Shown here piece by piece: positions 7,710-16,371 of a stretch of 64,000 bases of DNA (position 1 is the stretch's first letter; every line of letters starts with the position of its first letter). This stretch comes from Pacificitalea sp040119125 (GTDB taxonomy: Bacteria > Pseudomonadota > Alphaproteobacteria > Rhodobacterales > Rhodobacteraceae). The stretch covers positions 1 to 64,000 of the forward strand of contig JBEDTR010000007.1 in assembly GCA_040119125.1 (NCBI GenBank). The letters run 5' to 3'. The notes below the pieces were generated by a model that saw nothing but the letters and a program-made list of their open reading frames with translations, was not told the origin of the DNA and searched no databases. The translations under genes and the position numbers were made by a program.

Positions 7710-10700
7710 TGAAAGCATTCCGCATCACCGCGGCGCTGATCGCTGGCGCCTGGGCATTTGTCGGCCCCGCTCCGACCGCCATCACCCCCGCTGGCTGGAC
7801 GCTCGAAGCCCCCCTCGCCCATGCGCAGGACGCCGAGGAGGCCCGCGACAAGGGCTTGATCGTCAATTTCCTTGAGGAGAACCTGTCGGGGGAGGACCGT
7901 TCGGTCATCATCAACGGGTTTTCCGGCGCGCTGTCCTCGACCGTGCGGATGGAAGAGCTGATCATCTTAGACGCGGATGGCCCATGGCTGACGCTGCGTG
8001 GCGCGGTGCTGGACTGGAACCGCTCCGCCCTGCTGCGCGGTCGGGTCGAGGTCGAAGAACTCTCCGCCGAAGAAATCATCATGCCCCGCCTGCCGCTGCC
8101 TGCCGAAGCGCCGATTGAAACCTCGGACGCGCAGGCCTCGGGCTTCTCCTTGCCGGAATTGCCGGTGTCGATCCGCATCGACAAGCTCGCCATTGAGCGC
8201 GCCGAGATCGGCGAGCCCGTGATCGGGCAGGATGTGGTCGCGACCCTCGCAGGCTCCATGCGGCTGGCCAATGGCGAAGGCGAGGCCGATCTGGACCTGC
8301 GCCGCACCGATGGCCGCACCGGCGTCTTTTCGTTGCAAGGCGCCTATTCCAACGTCAGCGACGCGCTGACCCTCGATATCGCGCTGGAAGAAGACCCCGG
8401 CGGCATCGTCGCGGTGCTGGCAGGCATCCCCGATCAACCCTCCGTCGTGGCCCGCATCCAAGGCGACGGCCCGCTTGACGATTTCAACGCCACGATCGAT
8501 CTGCAAACCGACGGCGAAGAAAGGCTTTCAGGCGCTGTCGAATTGCGCGGACAGACCGATGGCGGGCGTGAATTTTCCGTCGATATCGGCGGCGACGTGA
8601 CCCCGCTATTTCTGCCGCAATATCAGGATTTCTTTGGCCAGGACGTGCAATTGACCGCGCGCGGCGCCACGGGCCCCAATGGCGGCGTCGATCTGGAACG
8701 CTTCGCGCTGACCGCCCGGCGGCTCGATATTTCCGGCGCTGTGGTGATTGGCGGCGATGGTCTCCCCCGTTCGTTCAACATCGAAGGCGCAATCGAAGAC
8801 ACCAGCGGCGATCCGGTGCTGCTGCCTGTCTCCGGCGATCCGCTGCAAATCCAGAACGCCCGCCTGCGCGCCGAATTCGACGCCGAGGATGGCGATGCGT
8901 GGGAAGCCTCGATCACCACCACCGAGGTGCTGCGCGGCGATGTCAGCATCGCGCGTCTGGCGCTTGACGGCACCGGCACCATTCAGGCCGACCCCACGGC
9001 AGAAAACCCCCGCGCCGTGACCGCCGATTTCCGGTTTGCCGCGACGGGGCTCGATCTGCCCGATGCCGAACTCAGCACCGCGCTTGGGAGCGATCTGGGC
9101 GGCACCGCGCTGATCAACTGGCAAGAAGACGCGCCGCTGGTGCTGGAAAGCCTGACCTTGGGCGGCGAGGATCTGACCCTTTCCGCTCAGGGCGAGGCCC
9201 GGGTTGCAGACCGTTCCATCGCGCTTGAGGGCAGCGCCAGTTTCGAGGCCAACAACCTTGCCCGCTACGCGCCGCTGGTCGGGCAACCGCTGCAAGGTGC
9301 CGTGCGCGCCGATCTCGAAGGCAGCGGCGATGTTCTGGGTGGTATTTTTGATCTAACCCTCGACGTCACCGCGCAGGATCTGGCCGTGGGCATCGCCCAG
9401 CTTGACCCGCTGCTTGCCGGTGAAACCACGCTGGTGGGCCGCGTGTCACGCGATGAGACCGGCCTGCGCATCGACACGATTGATCTGCAAAACCCGAATG
9501 TGACCATCGCCGCCGCGGGCCGGCTTGCACCCGGACAAAGCGACCTGACCCTAGACGCGCGGCTGGCCGAAATCGGTAAGGTGCTGGAGCAATATTCCGG
9601 CCCCGTCACCCTGACAGGCACCGCACAGGAAGTCGGGGAAAATGCCTTTGACGTCGCGCTCGATCTGACCGGCCCCTACGATCTGGACGCCCGCGTCGAA
9701 GGCCGCATCGCCCCTGAGGATATCGATGTGGTGCTGGCGGCCTCCCTGCCCGACATCGCGCCGCTGCTGCCCGATATGGACTATTCCGGCCCCGTCGCCG
9801 TGGATGGCCGCGTGACCCAATTGACCGCCAGCCGGTTTGATGTGGATCTGGCGGTCGAAGGCCCCTATGCCACCTCCGCCCGTGTCGATGGCGAGGTCGA
9901 ACTTGGCGCCTCCGATGTGCAACTCACCCTGTCGGTCCCCGATATTGCGCCGCTCCTACCCGATATGAGCTATTCCGGCCCGCTCACCGCCGAAGGCCGC
10001 GTGCAGGAACGCGGCGACGGCTCGCTTGACGTCGATCTGGACCTGACCGGCCCCTATAATGCCACCGCAAGCGTCGATGGCGTTGTGCTGGGCGGGGCCA
10101 CCGATATCGAGGCGCAGCTTGCCGTGCCCGATATCTCGCCTGTGGTGCCGGGCTATTCCGGCCCGCTGCGGGCGGCTGGCACCATCCGCGAAATGGAGGG
10201 CGGGCGCTTTGCCGTCGATCTGGATGCCTCCGGCCCCTATGGCGCGAATGCCAGCGTCGAAGGTGTCGTTCTGGGTGGCGCGACGGATGTCGAGGCGCAG
10301 GTCTACCTGCCCGACGTTGCGCCCCTCGTGCCCGGTGTGTCCGGCCCCTTGCGTGCCGCAGGCAGCATTCGCGAACGCGAGGGTGGCCAGTATGAGGTCG
10401 ATCTCGACGCGACCGGCCCCTATGGCGCCGAGGCCAGCGTGGCGGGTGTCGTGCTTGGCGGCGCCACGGATGTGCAGGCACGGCTTTCCGTGCCCAATAT
10501 CGCGCCTTTCGCGCCGGGTCTGTCCGGCCCGCTCACCGTGGCCGGTGACGTGCGCGAGGAAACCGCCGGGCTCTGGAATGTCGATCTGGACCTGACCGGC
10601 CCCTATGGCGCGCGCGGCGCGGTGGACGGGGTCGTCGGCTCCGGCGCATCGGACGTGGCGATTGAGCTGTCACTGCCCAATATCGCGCCCTTCGCACCGG

Positions 10701-12151
10701 GCCTGACCGGCAGCCTTGCCGTTGACGGCACCGTGGCCGAGGTATCCGGCGGCGGTGGCTGGCGTGTCGCCCTCGACAGCCGTGGCCCCGGCAGCGCGCA
10801 GGCGCGGGTCACCGGCACCATGGCGCAGAATTTTTCGACCGTCGATCTCGATGCCTCCGGCACTATCCCGCTGGCATTGGTGAACCGGGTTCTGGCACCG
10901 CGCAGCCTTGCCGGCACCGCGCAGTTCGACTTGTCGGTGAACGGCGCACCGGCGCTTGGCTCCGTCTCCGGGCAGGTCACCACGCGTGGCGCTCAGATGA
11001 GCCTGCCGACGCTGGGGCAGACGCTTGAAGACATCAACGTCACCGTCCAGCTGGGCGGAGGCCGCGCCACCATCGACGCTTTCGCCCGCGCCATGGCTGG
11101 TGGCCGGCTCTATGTCGACGGGCCGATTACGCTGTCGGATGGCTATAACGCCGATCTGACAATCGGGCTTGGCGATCTGGTGCTGGAGGATCCCAACCTC
11201 TACCACACCTCTCTCGACGGGCGGCTGTCTCTCGCAGGTCCGCTGACCGGCGGCGCGATGATCACTGGCACCGTGAATATCGGCGAGACGGAAATCCGCA
11301 TCCCCGAAACCGGGCTCGCCTTTTCCACCGACATTCCCGACATCACCCATATCAACGAACCTGCCGTCGTGCGCGCCACCCGCGCCCGTGCCGGGCTGCT
11401 CGACGATGGCAGCGATGGCGATGGCGATGGTGCCGAAAGCGATGGCGGATCCGGCGGATTTGGCCTCAATGTCCTGATCCGCGCGCCCAACCGGATCTTC
11501 ATCCGTGGCCGCGGGCTTGACGCCGAATTGGGTGGCGAGCTGCGCGTGACCGGCACCACCAGCAACATCATCCCCGTCGGCTCTTTCGAGTTGGTGCGCG
11601 GCAGGCTCGATCTGCTGGGCAAGCGCTTTACCCTCGACGAAGGTGCCGTGACGCTCCAAGGCGGCCTGACGCCGCAATTGGCGCTTAGCGCGCGCACGGT
11701 GAATGCCGGTTTCACGACCGTGATCGGCATCAGCGGCACGGCGAACGACCCCGATATCACCTTCACCTCCGAGCCGGATTTGCCCGAGGACGAGGTCTTG
11801 GCGCGGCTGTTCTTCGGTCAAAGCATCGAGAACCTCTCGCCCCTGCAAGCCGCACAGCTTGCCTCTGCCGTAGCCACGCTGGCGGGTCAGGGCAGCGGCG
11901 GTCTGCTGACCGAGCTGCGCGAGAATATCGGCGTCGACGATCTGGATGTCACCGCGGATGAGGATGGCAATGCCGCGCTGCGGGTTGGCAAATACATCTC
12001 CGACAACATCTACACCGATGTCACCGCAAATTCGCAGGGCGAGACCACGATCAACCTCAATATCGATCTGACCGATACCGTTACGGTCCGCGGCGGCGCG
12101 GGCAGCAATGGCGAAACCAGCCTCGGGATTTTCTTTGAGCGCGATTACTGA
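7709..12151 (+). CDS. tamB: TamB, inner-membrane-anchored translocation and assembly module
   Basis: 1480 residues. One N-terminal membrane anchor is followed by a very long beta-rich, AsmA-like periplasmic region and the C-terminal DUF490/TamB domain (about 1130-1480), ending in a beta-signal-like FFERDY. TamB spans the periplasm as a hydrophobic groove and works with TamA. The ATG at 7709 overlaps the tamA stop (TGATG); a TTG at 7706 is possible but less likely. A block of seven tandem repeats lies in the middle (separate entry). A short acidic low-complexity stretch rich in D and G (near 11400-11455) interrupts the C-terminal part. Confidence 0.93.
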   Translation: MKAFRITAALIAGAWAFVGPAPTAITPAGWTLEAPLAHAQDAEEARDKGLIVNFLEENLSGEDRSVIINGFSGALSSTVRMEELIILDADGPWLTLRGAVLDWNRSALLRGRVEVEELSAEEIIMPRLPLPAEAPIETSDAQASGFSLPELPVSIRIDKLAIERAEIGEPVIGQDVVATLAGSMRLANGEGEADLDLRRTDGRTGVFSLQGAYSNVSDALTLDIALEEDPGGIVAVLAGIPDQPSVVARIQGDGPLDDFNATIDLQTDGEERLSGAVELRGQTDGGREFSVDIGGDVTPLFLPQYQDFFGQDVQLTARGATGPNGGVDLERFALTARRLDISGAVVIGGDGLPRSFNIEGAIEDTSGDPVLLPVSGDPLQIQNARLRAEFDAEDGDAWEASITTTEVLRGDVSIARLALDGTGTIQADPTAENPRAVTADFRFAATGLDLPDAELSTALGSDLGGTALINWQEDAPLVLESLTLGGEDLTLSAQGEARVADRSIALEGSASFEANNLARYAPLVGQPLQGAVRADLEGSGDVLGGIFDLTLDVTAQDLAVGIAQLDPLLAGETTLVGRVSRDETGLRIDTIDLQNPNVTIAAAGRLAPGQSDLTLDARLAEIGKVLEQYSGPVTLTGTAQEVGENAFDVALDLTGPYDLDARVEGRIAPEDIDVVLAASLPDIAPLLPDMDYSGPVAVDGRVTQLTASRFDVDLAVEGPYATSARVDGEVELGASDVQLTLSVPDIAPLLPDMSYSGPLTAEGRVQERGDGSLDVDLDLTGPYNATASVDGVVLGGATDIEAQLAVPDISPVVPGYSGPLRAAGTIREMEGGRFAVDLDASGPYGANASVEGVVLGGATDVEAQVYLPDVAPLVPGVSGPLRAAGSIREREGGQYEVDLDATGPYGAEASVAGVVLGGATDVQARLSVPNIAPFAPGLSGPLTVAGDVREETAGLWNVDLDLTGPYGARGAVDGVVGSGASDVAIELSLPNIAPFAPGLTGSLAVDGTVAEVSGGGGWRVALDSRGPGSAQARVTGTMAQNFSTVDLDASGTIPLALVNRVLAPRSLAGTAQFDLSVNGAPALGSVSGQVTTRGAQMSLPTLGQTLEDINVTVQLGGGRATIDAFARAMAGGRLYVDGPITLSDGYNADLTIGLGDLVLEDPNLYHTSLDGRLSLAGPLTGGAMITGTVNIGETEIRIPETGLAFSTDIPDITHINEPAVVRATRARAGLLDDGSDGDGDGAESDGGSGGFGLNVLIRAPNRIFIRGRGLDAELGGELRVTGTTSNIIPVGSFELVRGRLDLLGKRFTLDEGAVTLQGGLTPQLALSARTVNAGFTTVIGISGTANDPDITFTSEPDLPEDEVLARLFFGQSIENLSPLQAAQLASAVATLAGQGSGGLLTELRENIGVDDLDVTADEDGNAALRVGKYISDNIYTDVTANSQGETTINLNIDLTDTVTVRGGAGSNGETSLGIFFERDY
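9593..10870 (+). repeat. seven tandem ~61-residue repeats inside tamB
   Basis: From about residue 629 of TamB, a unit with the pattern YSGPLxxxG, then VDLDLTGPYxAxASVxGVV, then LSVPDIAPLxPG recurs seven times with a period of 60-63 residues. Units 3 to 6 are the most alike. The last unit (SLAVDGTVAEVSGG) is degenerate. Recent duplication or gene conversion within the gene is inferred from the near-identical middle copies. Confidence 0.85.
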
Positions 12152-12229
12152 GGGGCGGGTCTGAAGTGAGCCCGCCCGTCGGTGGCTGCGACAGACGAAG
12201 CCCGGCGGTCGATTTGCAGCACAACGCCA

Positions 12230-12365
12230 GCCGGCCCGTGGGATGGCGCTGCTACGGTTGAACGGTGCGCTTTATGGTGCCGCCTTCCTCCCCGCTTCGA
12301 GGTCAGCGAGAGATCCCCGAGCGGCTTCGCCATGTTCGCGGGCTGGTTCGCTTGGCACAACGGAA
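12230..12365 (+). repeat. hairpin repeat copy 1a (shortened)
   Basis: This copy has the 5' box as GCCGGCCCG and the CTTTATGG and CCTCCCCGCTT boxes. It lacks the first hairpin (the AGCGCCAGCCCG...CGGGCAGGCGCT module), which looks deleted. Only the end of the second hairpin remains. Confidence 0.8.
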
Positions 12366-12536
12366 GCCTGCCCGTGGGGTGGCGCTGCTTCAATTGAACG
12401 GTGCGCTTTATGGTGCAGTGTTCCTCCCCGCTCAGAGGTCAGCGAGAGGTGGCAAAGCGCCAGCCCGCCGGAACGGGCAGGCGCTCGCCCGCGCGGCTTC
12501 GCCTTGTTCGCGGGCCGCCCGCTTAGCGCGACGGAA
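12366..12536 (+). repeat. hairpin repeat copy 1b
   Basis: This is a complete unit of 171 bp. The 5' box GCCTGCCCG is complementary to CGGGCAGGC in the first hairpin. The linker to the next copy ends in GACGGAA. Confidence 0.88.
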
Positions 12537-12697
12537 GCCTGCCCGCGGGGTGGCGCTGCTACGGTTGCACGGTGCGCTTTATGGTGGAACCCACCTCCCC
12601 GCTCCGAGGTCAGCGAGAGACCCCCAAGCGCCAGCCCGCCGGGACGGGCAGGCGCTCGCCCATGCGCTTCGCTTTGTCATGGGCGGGTCGTAGCGCA
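12537..12697 (+). repeat. hairpin repeat copy 1c, second stem with compensatory change
   Basis: A complete unit. Its second stem is CGCCCATG (12657-12664) with CATGGGCG (12678-12685) in place of the usual CGCCCGCG/CGCGGGCG. Both arms have changed and pairing is kept. Confidence 0.88.
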
Positions 12698-12761
12698 GTC
12701 TTCGGCTCAGCCGCGGCGCGCCGGCCAACGCCCTCGCGCGCCCCGGCTGCTGTCCGAAAAT

Positions 12762-13115
12762 TCAGCTGCCGCGATAGGTGGAATAGCCAAACGGCGATAG
12801 CAGCAGCGGCACATGGTAGTGATCGGCCTGCGACATACCAAACCGTATCGGGATCTGGTCGAGGAAGCGCGGCGCCTCCCCCGGTGCGCTTGTCGCGTCC
12901 AGATAAGCCCCGGCATCGAAGATCAGCTCATAGGTGCCCGGCGCGAAATCATCATCGGGCAGGATCGGCCCGTCGGTGCGCCCGTCCTCATTGGTCCGCA
13001 TCCGCGCGATCTCGACCCGCTCCGCCCCGTCGATACGATACAGCGTGATCTCGATGTCCTCGGCGGGGCAGCCCCGCGCAGTGTCCAGAACATGCGTCGT
13101 CAGATAACCGGCCAT
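12762..13115 (-). CDS. uraH: 5-hydroxyisourate hydrolase
   Basis: 117 residues, the full family length. It hydrolyses 5-hydroxyisourate, the product of urate oxidation, to OHCU. The N-terminal signature LTTHVLDTARGCPA carries the catalytic His, and the C-terminus ends with the hallmark YRGS. There is no signal peptide, so it is cytoplasmic. It is divergent from the puuE-uraD fusion that encodes the next step, with only 115 bp between the starts, so a shared control region is likely. No urate oxidase is present in the window. Confidence 0.95.
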   Translation of the reverse strand: MAGYLTTHVLDTARGCPAEDIEITLYRIDGAERVEIARMRTNEDGRTDGPILPDDDFAPGTYELIFDAGAYLDATSAPGEAPRFLDQIPIRFGMSQADHYHVPLLLSPFGYSTYRGS

Positions 13116-13230
13116 TGTGCTTCACCTCCTTCGGGTGTCATCCACCTGCTTGCACTGCCCCCATGAAGGCGGGAAAGTCCCGTCCAAGCAACCCGTGAAT
13201 ACACATTCCCCGAAAGAAGGCGCGCAACAC

Positions 13231-14649
13231 ATGGATCGATACGACCGCGACATGCAGGGCTATGGCCAAACCCCCCCGGACCCGCGCTGGCCGGGTGGTG
13301 CGAAAATCGCGGTGCAGATCGTGCTGAATTACGAAGAGGGCGGCGAAAACAACATCTTGCATGGCGATGCCGCGTCCGAGGCATTCCTGTCCGAAATCGT
13401 CGGGGCGCAGCCTTGGCCCGGGAAGCGGCACTGGAACATGGAATCGATCTACGAATACGGCGCGCGCGCAGGCTTCTGGCGGCTGCACCGGTTGTTCACC
13501 GATATGGGCATTCCGCTTACGGTTTACGGCGTCGCCACCGCTTTGGCGCGCAGCCCTGAACAGGTCGCGGCGATGCAGGAGGCGCATTGGGAAATCGCCT
13601 CGCACGGGCTGAAATGGATCGAATACAAGGACGCCACCCCCGAAAGCGAAGCCGCCGACATGGCCGAGGCGATCCGCCTGCATACCGAAGTCACGGGCAC
13701 CCGGCCTCGCGGCTGGTATACGGGGCGCAGCTCCCATAACACCGTGCGTCTGGCCGCCGAGGAAGGCTGTTTTGAATATATTTCAGACACTTACGCCGAC
13801 GACCTGCCCTATTGGATCCGTGTCGGGGACCGTGACCAGCTCATCCTGCCCTACACGCTCGATGCCAATGACATGCGCTTTGCGACGCCGCAGGGCTTCA
13901 ACACGGGCGAGCATTTCTACCAGTATCTCAAGGACAGCTTCGACGCGCTTTACGCCGAGGGTGAGGCCGGCGCCGGCAAGATGCTGTCGATCGGCCTGCA
14001 TTGCCGCCTGATCGGGCGACCGGGGCGGATCATGGGGCTGAAACGGTTCCTCGACTACGCGGCCTCGAAATCGGATGTCTGGTTCGCACGGCGCATCGAC
14101 ATTGCGCGGCATTGGGCACAAACCCACCCCGCGCCGGGGCCGCGCACCCGCCCCAGCCAGCTGGATGCGGATGGCTTCACGCAGCGCTTCGGCGGGGTGT
14201 TCGAACATTCGCCTTGGATTGCGGAGCGCGCCCATGCGCTGGAACTTGGCCCGGCCCATGACACCGCCATCGGCGTGCATTCCGCGCTGTGCCGGGTGTT
14301 CCGCAGCGCCTCGCAGGAGGCCCGTCTGGGCGTGCTATCCGCGCATCCCGATCTGGCGGGCAAATTGGCCCAAGCGCGCAACCTGACCGAAGACAGCACC
14401 GCCGAACAGGCCAGCGCCGGGCTCGACGCGCTTACCCCTTCCGAGAAAGCCGCCTTTACCGATCTCAACGACCGCTACACCGCGAAATTCGGCTTCCCCT
14501 TCATCATTGCCGTGCGCGATCACGATAAGCCCGGGATCCTCGCCGCGTTCCAGAAACGGGTCGAGAATGACCGCACCACCGAATTCGCCGAAGCCTGCCA
14601 TCAGGTCGAACGCATCGCCCTGCACCGCCTTCGCGCGATGGAGATCTGA
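13231..14649 (+). CDS. PuuE allantoinase - UraD OHCU decarboxylase fusion
   Basis: 472 residues from the ATG at 13231, which follows GAAAGAAGG; the frame is open further upstream but without a ribosome site. Residues 1 to about 305 are a polysaccharide-deacetylase-fold allantoinase (PuuE), which opens allantoin without the metal centre of classical allantoinase. Residues from about 315 onward are OHCU decarboxylase (UraD), with the family motif GGVFEHSPWIAERA and its catalytic His. UraD makes S-allantoin and PuuE consumes it, so the fusion joins two consecutive steps. allA follows after one base, so the two are co-transcribed. Confidence 0.93.
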   Translation: MDRYDRDMQGYGQTPPDPRWPGGAKIAVQIVLNYEEGGENNILHGDAASEAFLSEIVGAQPWPGKRHWNMESIYEYGARAGFWRLHRLFTDMGIPLTVYGVATALARSPEQVAAMQEAHWEIASHGLKWIEYKDATPESEAADMAEAIRLHTEVTGTRPRGWYTGRSSHNTVRLAAEEGCFEYISDTYADDLPYWIRVGDRDQLILPYTLDANDMRFATPQGFNTGEHFYQYLKDSFDALYAEGEAGAGKMLSIGLHCRLIGRPGRIMGLKRFLDYAASKSDVWFARRIDIARHWAQTHPAPGPRTRPSQLDADGFTQRFGGVFEHSPWIAERAHALELGPAHDTAIGVHSALCRVFRSASQEARLGVLSAHPDLAGKLAQARNLTEDSTAEQASAGLDALTPSEKAAFTDLNDRYTAKFGFPFIIAVRDHDKPGILAAFQKRVENDRTTEFAEACHQVERIALHRLRAMEI

Positions 14650-14650
14650 G

Positions 14651-15172
14651 ATGCCTGCACCGCTTTCTGTCCGCTCAATCACCGCGCAGGCCTTTGCTCC
14701 ATTTGGCGATATTCTCGACACGGCTGGCGAACCGGACAAGATCATCAATCAGGGCCTCTGCGGGCGTTTCCATGACCGCGCGCGCATCGATGTGAATGGC
14801 GGACGCACCGGGATCAGCCTGTTTGACGCCCAACCGCGCACCCTGCCCTACCGGCTGGAAATGCTGGAGCGTCATCCCTGGGGCAGTCAGGCGTTCCTGC
14901 CGCTGCATCAAAACCCGTTTCTGGTGATCGTCGCGCCCGATGCCGATGGCCGCCCCGGCCCGCCGCAGGCGTTCCTGACCGAGCCGGGACAGGGCATCAA
15001 CCTGCTGCGCGGCACATGGCACGGGGTGCTGACCCCGCTCGCCGCGCCCGGCCTGTTCGCCGTCATCGACCGCATCGCGCCCGAAGGCGAAGACGCGGAG
15101 GCCAATCTGGAGGAACACTGGCTCACCACCTCGGTGGAGGTGATCGCGGCGCAGCCCGCGTCAGGGCGCTAA
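14651..15172 (+). CDS. allA: ureidoglycolate lyase
   Basis: 173 residues. It belongs to the AllA family, cupin-fold enzymes that split ureidoglycolate to glyoxylate and urea. Family features are the N-terminal F-A-P-F-G stretch, the RLEMLERHPWGSQAF region and the NLLRGTWHGVLTPL motif. The ATG is one base after the puuE-uraD stop, so it is translationally linked. With uraH and puuE-uraD it covers most of urate to glyoxylate; allantoicase is not seen here. Confidence 0.92.
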   Translation: MPAPLSVRSITAQAFAPFGDILDTAGEPDKIINQGLCGRFHDRARIDVNGGRTGISLFDAQPRTLPYRLEMLERHPWGSQAFLPLHQNPFLVIVAPDADGRPGPPQAFLTEPGQGINLLRGTWHGVLTPLAAPGLFAVIDRIAPEGEDAEANLEEHWLTTSVEVIAAQPASGR

Positions 15173-15182
15173 AGGGGATATC

Positions 15183-15254
<72 letters not shown>

Positions 15255-15320
15255 ACTGCGCGGTGATTTCGAATATTTGCGTAATTTTGTCAAGCGGGCG
15301 GAGCGGCGCGGGAATACCGT

Positions 15321-15719
15321 TCAGCCGAACCGCCCACCGCGCTGGATCACCTCGATCTCATAGCCGTCAGGATCGGCCACAAAGAAGAACCGCGCCACAA
15401 GCGGGCCGTTATCAGGCGCAAAATCCACCAGCTTGCGCGGCGCATATCCGGCCTCCGTCAGACGGGCATGCAGCGCGTCGGCGTCATCGACCAGAACCGC
15501 CAGATGGCCATACCCATTGCCCAGATCATAGGGCTCGGCCTGCCCCTTGTTCACCGTCAGCTCCAGCTCGAAATCGTTTTCAGCATTGCTGAGATAGACC
15601 AAGGTGAAGCTGTCGAAATCCAGCCGCTCGGCCAGCTCCAGCCCAAATGCGTCCTTATAGAACGCGCGCGAGCGATCCTCGTCGCGCACCCGGATCATTG
15701 AGTGGATCATCTTCGCCAT
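15321..15719 (-). CDS. gloA: lactoylglutathione lyase (glyoxalase I) family protein
   Basis: 132 residues from the ATG at 15719. It is a vicinal-oxygen-chelate fold with two beta-alpha-beta modules. Likely metal ligands are H6 in IHSMIRV, the Glu in FELELT, the His in GYGHLAVLV and the Glu in YEIEVIQ, the four expected of glyoxalase I. The enzyme would convert the methylglyoxal-glutathione adduct to S-lactoylglutathione. It differs in places from textbook GloA, so a related VOC activity is possible. trxC lies upstream on the same strand, 34 bp away. Confidence 0.85.
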   Translation of the reverse strand: MAKMIHSMIRVRDEDRSRAFYKDAFGLELAERLDFDSFTLVYLSNAENDFELELTVNKGQAEPYDLGNGYGHLAVLVDDADALHARLTEAGYAPRKLVDFAPDNGPLVARFFFVADPDGYEIEVIQRGGRFG

Positions 15720-15753
15720 GTGGTGTCCTTTCGATTGCTCATCTCTCGGCACG

Positions 15754-16197
15754 TCAGCGTCCCAGCCGCGCGCCCTTGGCAAAACGTGTGATATCGCCCG
15801 CAGGCCGCGTGCCCGCAACCCGGCCCGCCTCGCGCCCGCGCTCGAACCGGATGAGCAGCGGTATGCCCCGGATGCCGAATTTACGGCTGACGGCGGGATG
15901 GGCTTCCGTGTTGATCTTGGCCAGCCGCACCTCCGGCGACAGCTGCGCGGCGGCCTGTGCAAAAGCCGGCGCCATCGTCCGGCATGGCCCGCACCACGGC
16001 GCCCAGAAATCCACCACCAACGGCAGATCGTCGTTGCGGATCGCAGCCTGAAGGCTTTTCGGGTCCATCTCCAGCGGCTTCCCCGGCAAGAGCTTCGCGC
16101 CGCAGGTGCCGCATTTTGGCCCCGCGCCCAGCTTCTCGCGCGGCAGGCGATTGACGGCGGCGCAGGCGGCACAGGTCAGTCTGACGGGATCGCTCAT
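15754..16197 (-). CDS. trxC: thioredoxin 2 (zinc-binding thioredoxin)
   Basis: 147 residues from the ATG at 16197. It has an N-terminal zinc ribbon (C9-x2-C12 and C29-x2-C32) and then a thioredoxin fold with the active site WCGPC (C69, C72) and the cis-proline GIPLL loop. TrxC is a cytoplasmic disulfide reductase linked to oxidative stress, and the zinc-binding extension sets it apart from TrxA. A TTG 15 bases upstream also fits the frame but is unlikely. It is divergent from the DUF2254 gene. Confidence 0.93.
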   Translation of the reverse strand: MSDPVRLTCAACAAVNRLPREKLGAGPKCGTCGAKLLPGKPLEMDPKSLQAAIRNDDLPLVVDFWAPWCGPCRTMAPAFAQAAAQLSPEVRLAKINTEAHPAVSRKFGIRGIPLLIRFERGREAGRVAGTRPAGDITRFAKGARLGR

Positions 16198-16371
16198 CGG
16201 GGGCGGCTCCAATTTTCACGGGCGGCATTGGTTGACAGGGCGGGCAAGCGCGCCCCCAATCGGCTGAACCGGCGACGGATGCAACCCCTGCGCGCCCTTG
16301 CGGGAACCGTGCGGCAGGGGCAAACATTGACCCCAGAACGGGGACCGAACAGGGACCGAAGGGACAACAGC

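Larger units (their letters stand above)
12230..12697 (+). repeat. repeat cluster 1: three tandem copies of the dispersed hairpin repeat
   Basis: Three copies start at 12230, 12366 and 12537, each opening with GCC(T/G)GCCCG and containing GCGCTTTATGG, TCCTCCCCGCT and (except the first) the double hairpin. The spacing of copies 2 and 3 is 171 bp. The cluster lies between the convergent tamB and uraH genes. All three plus-strand frames stay open for long stretches here because the unit is stop-poor, not because it looks protein-coding. Confidence 0.9.

Noticed and set aside
5847..7718. 623-codon minus-strand frame opposite tamA
   Set aside because: It is the antisense shadow of a gene with clear Omp85 features; the translated sequence has no recognisable domain and no ribosome site.
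12243..12800. Long plus-strand reading frames over repeat cluster 1 (and similar ones at 28.3-28.9, 40.3-40.9 and 60.3-61.4 kb)
   Set aside because: The unit is GC-rich and lacks stops in several frames at once. No ribosome sites fit, different clusters are read in different frames because periods differ (171, 185, 172, 210 bp), and the conserved part is the base-paired structure rather than a peptide.
15718..16371. N-terminal extension of the DUF2254 frame
   Set aside because: It is antisense to trxC and shows no domain; the TTG at 16372 has a ribosome site and leads directly into the first membrane helix.
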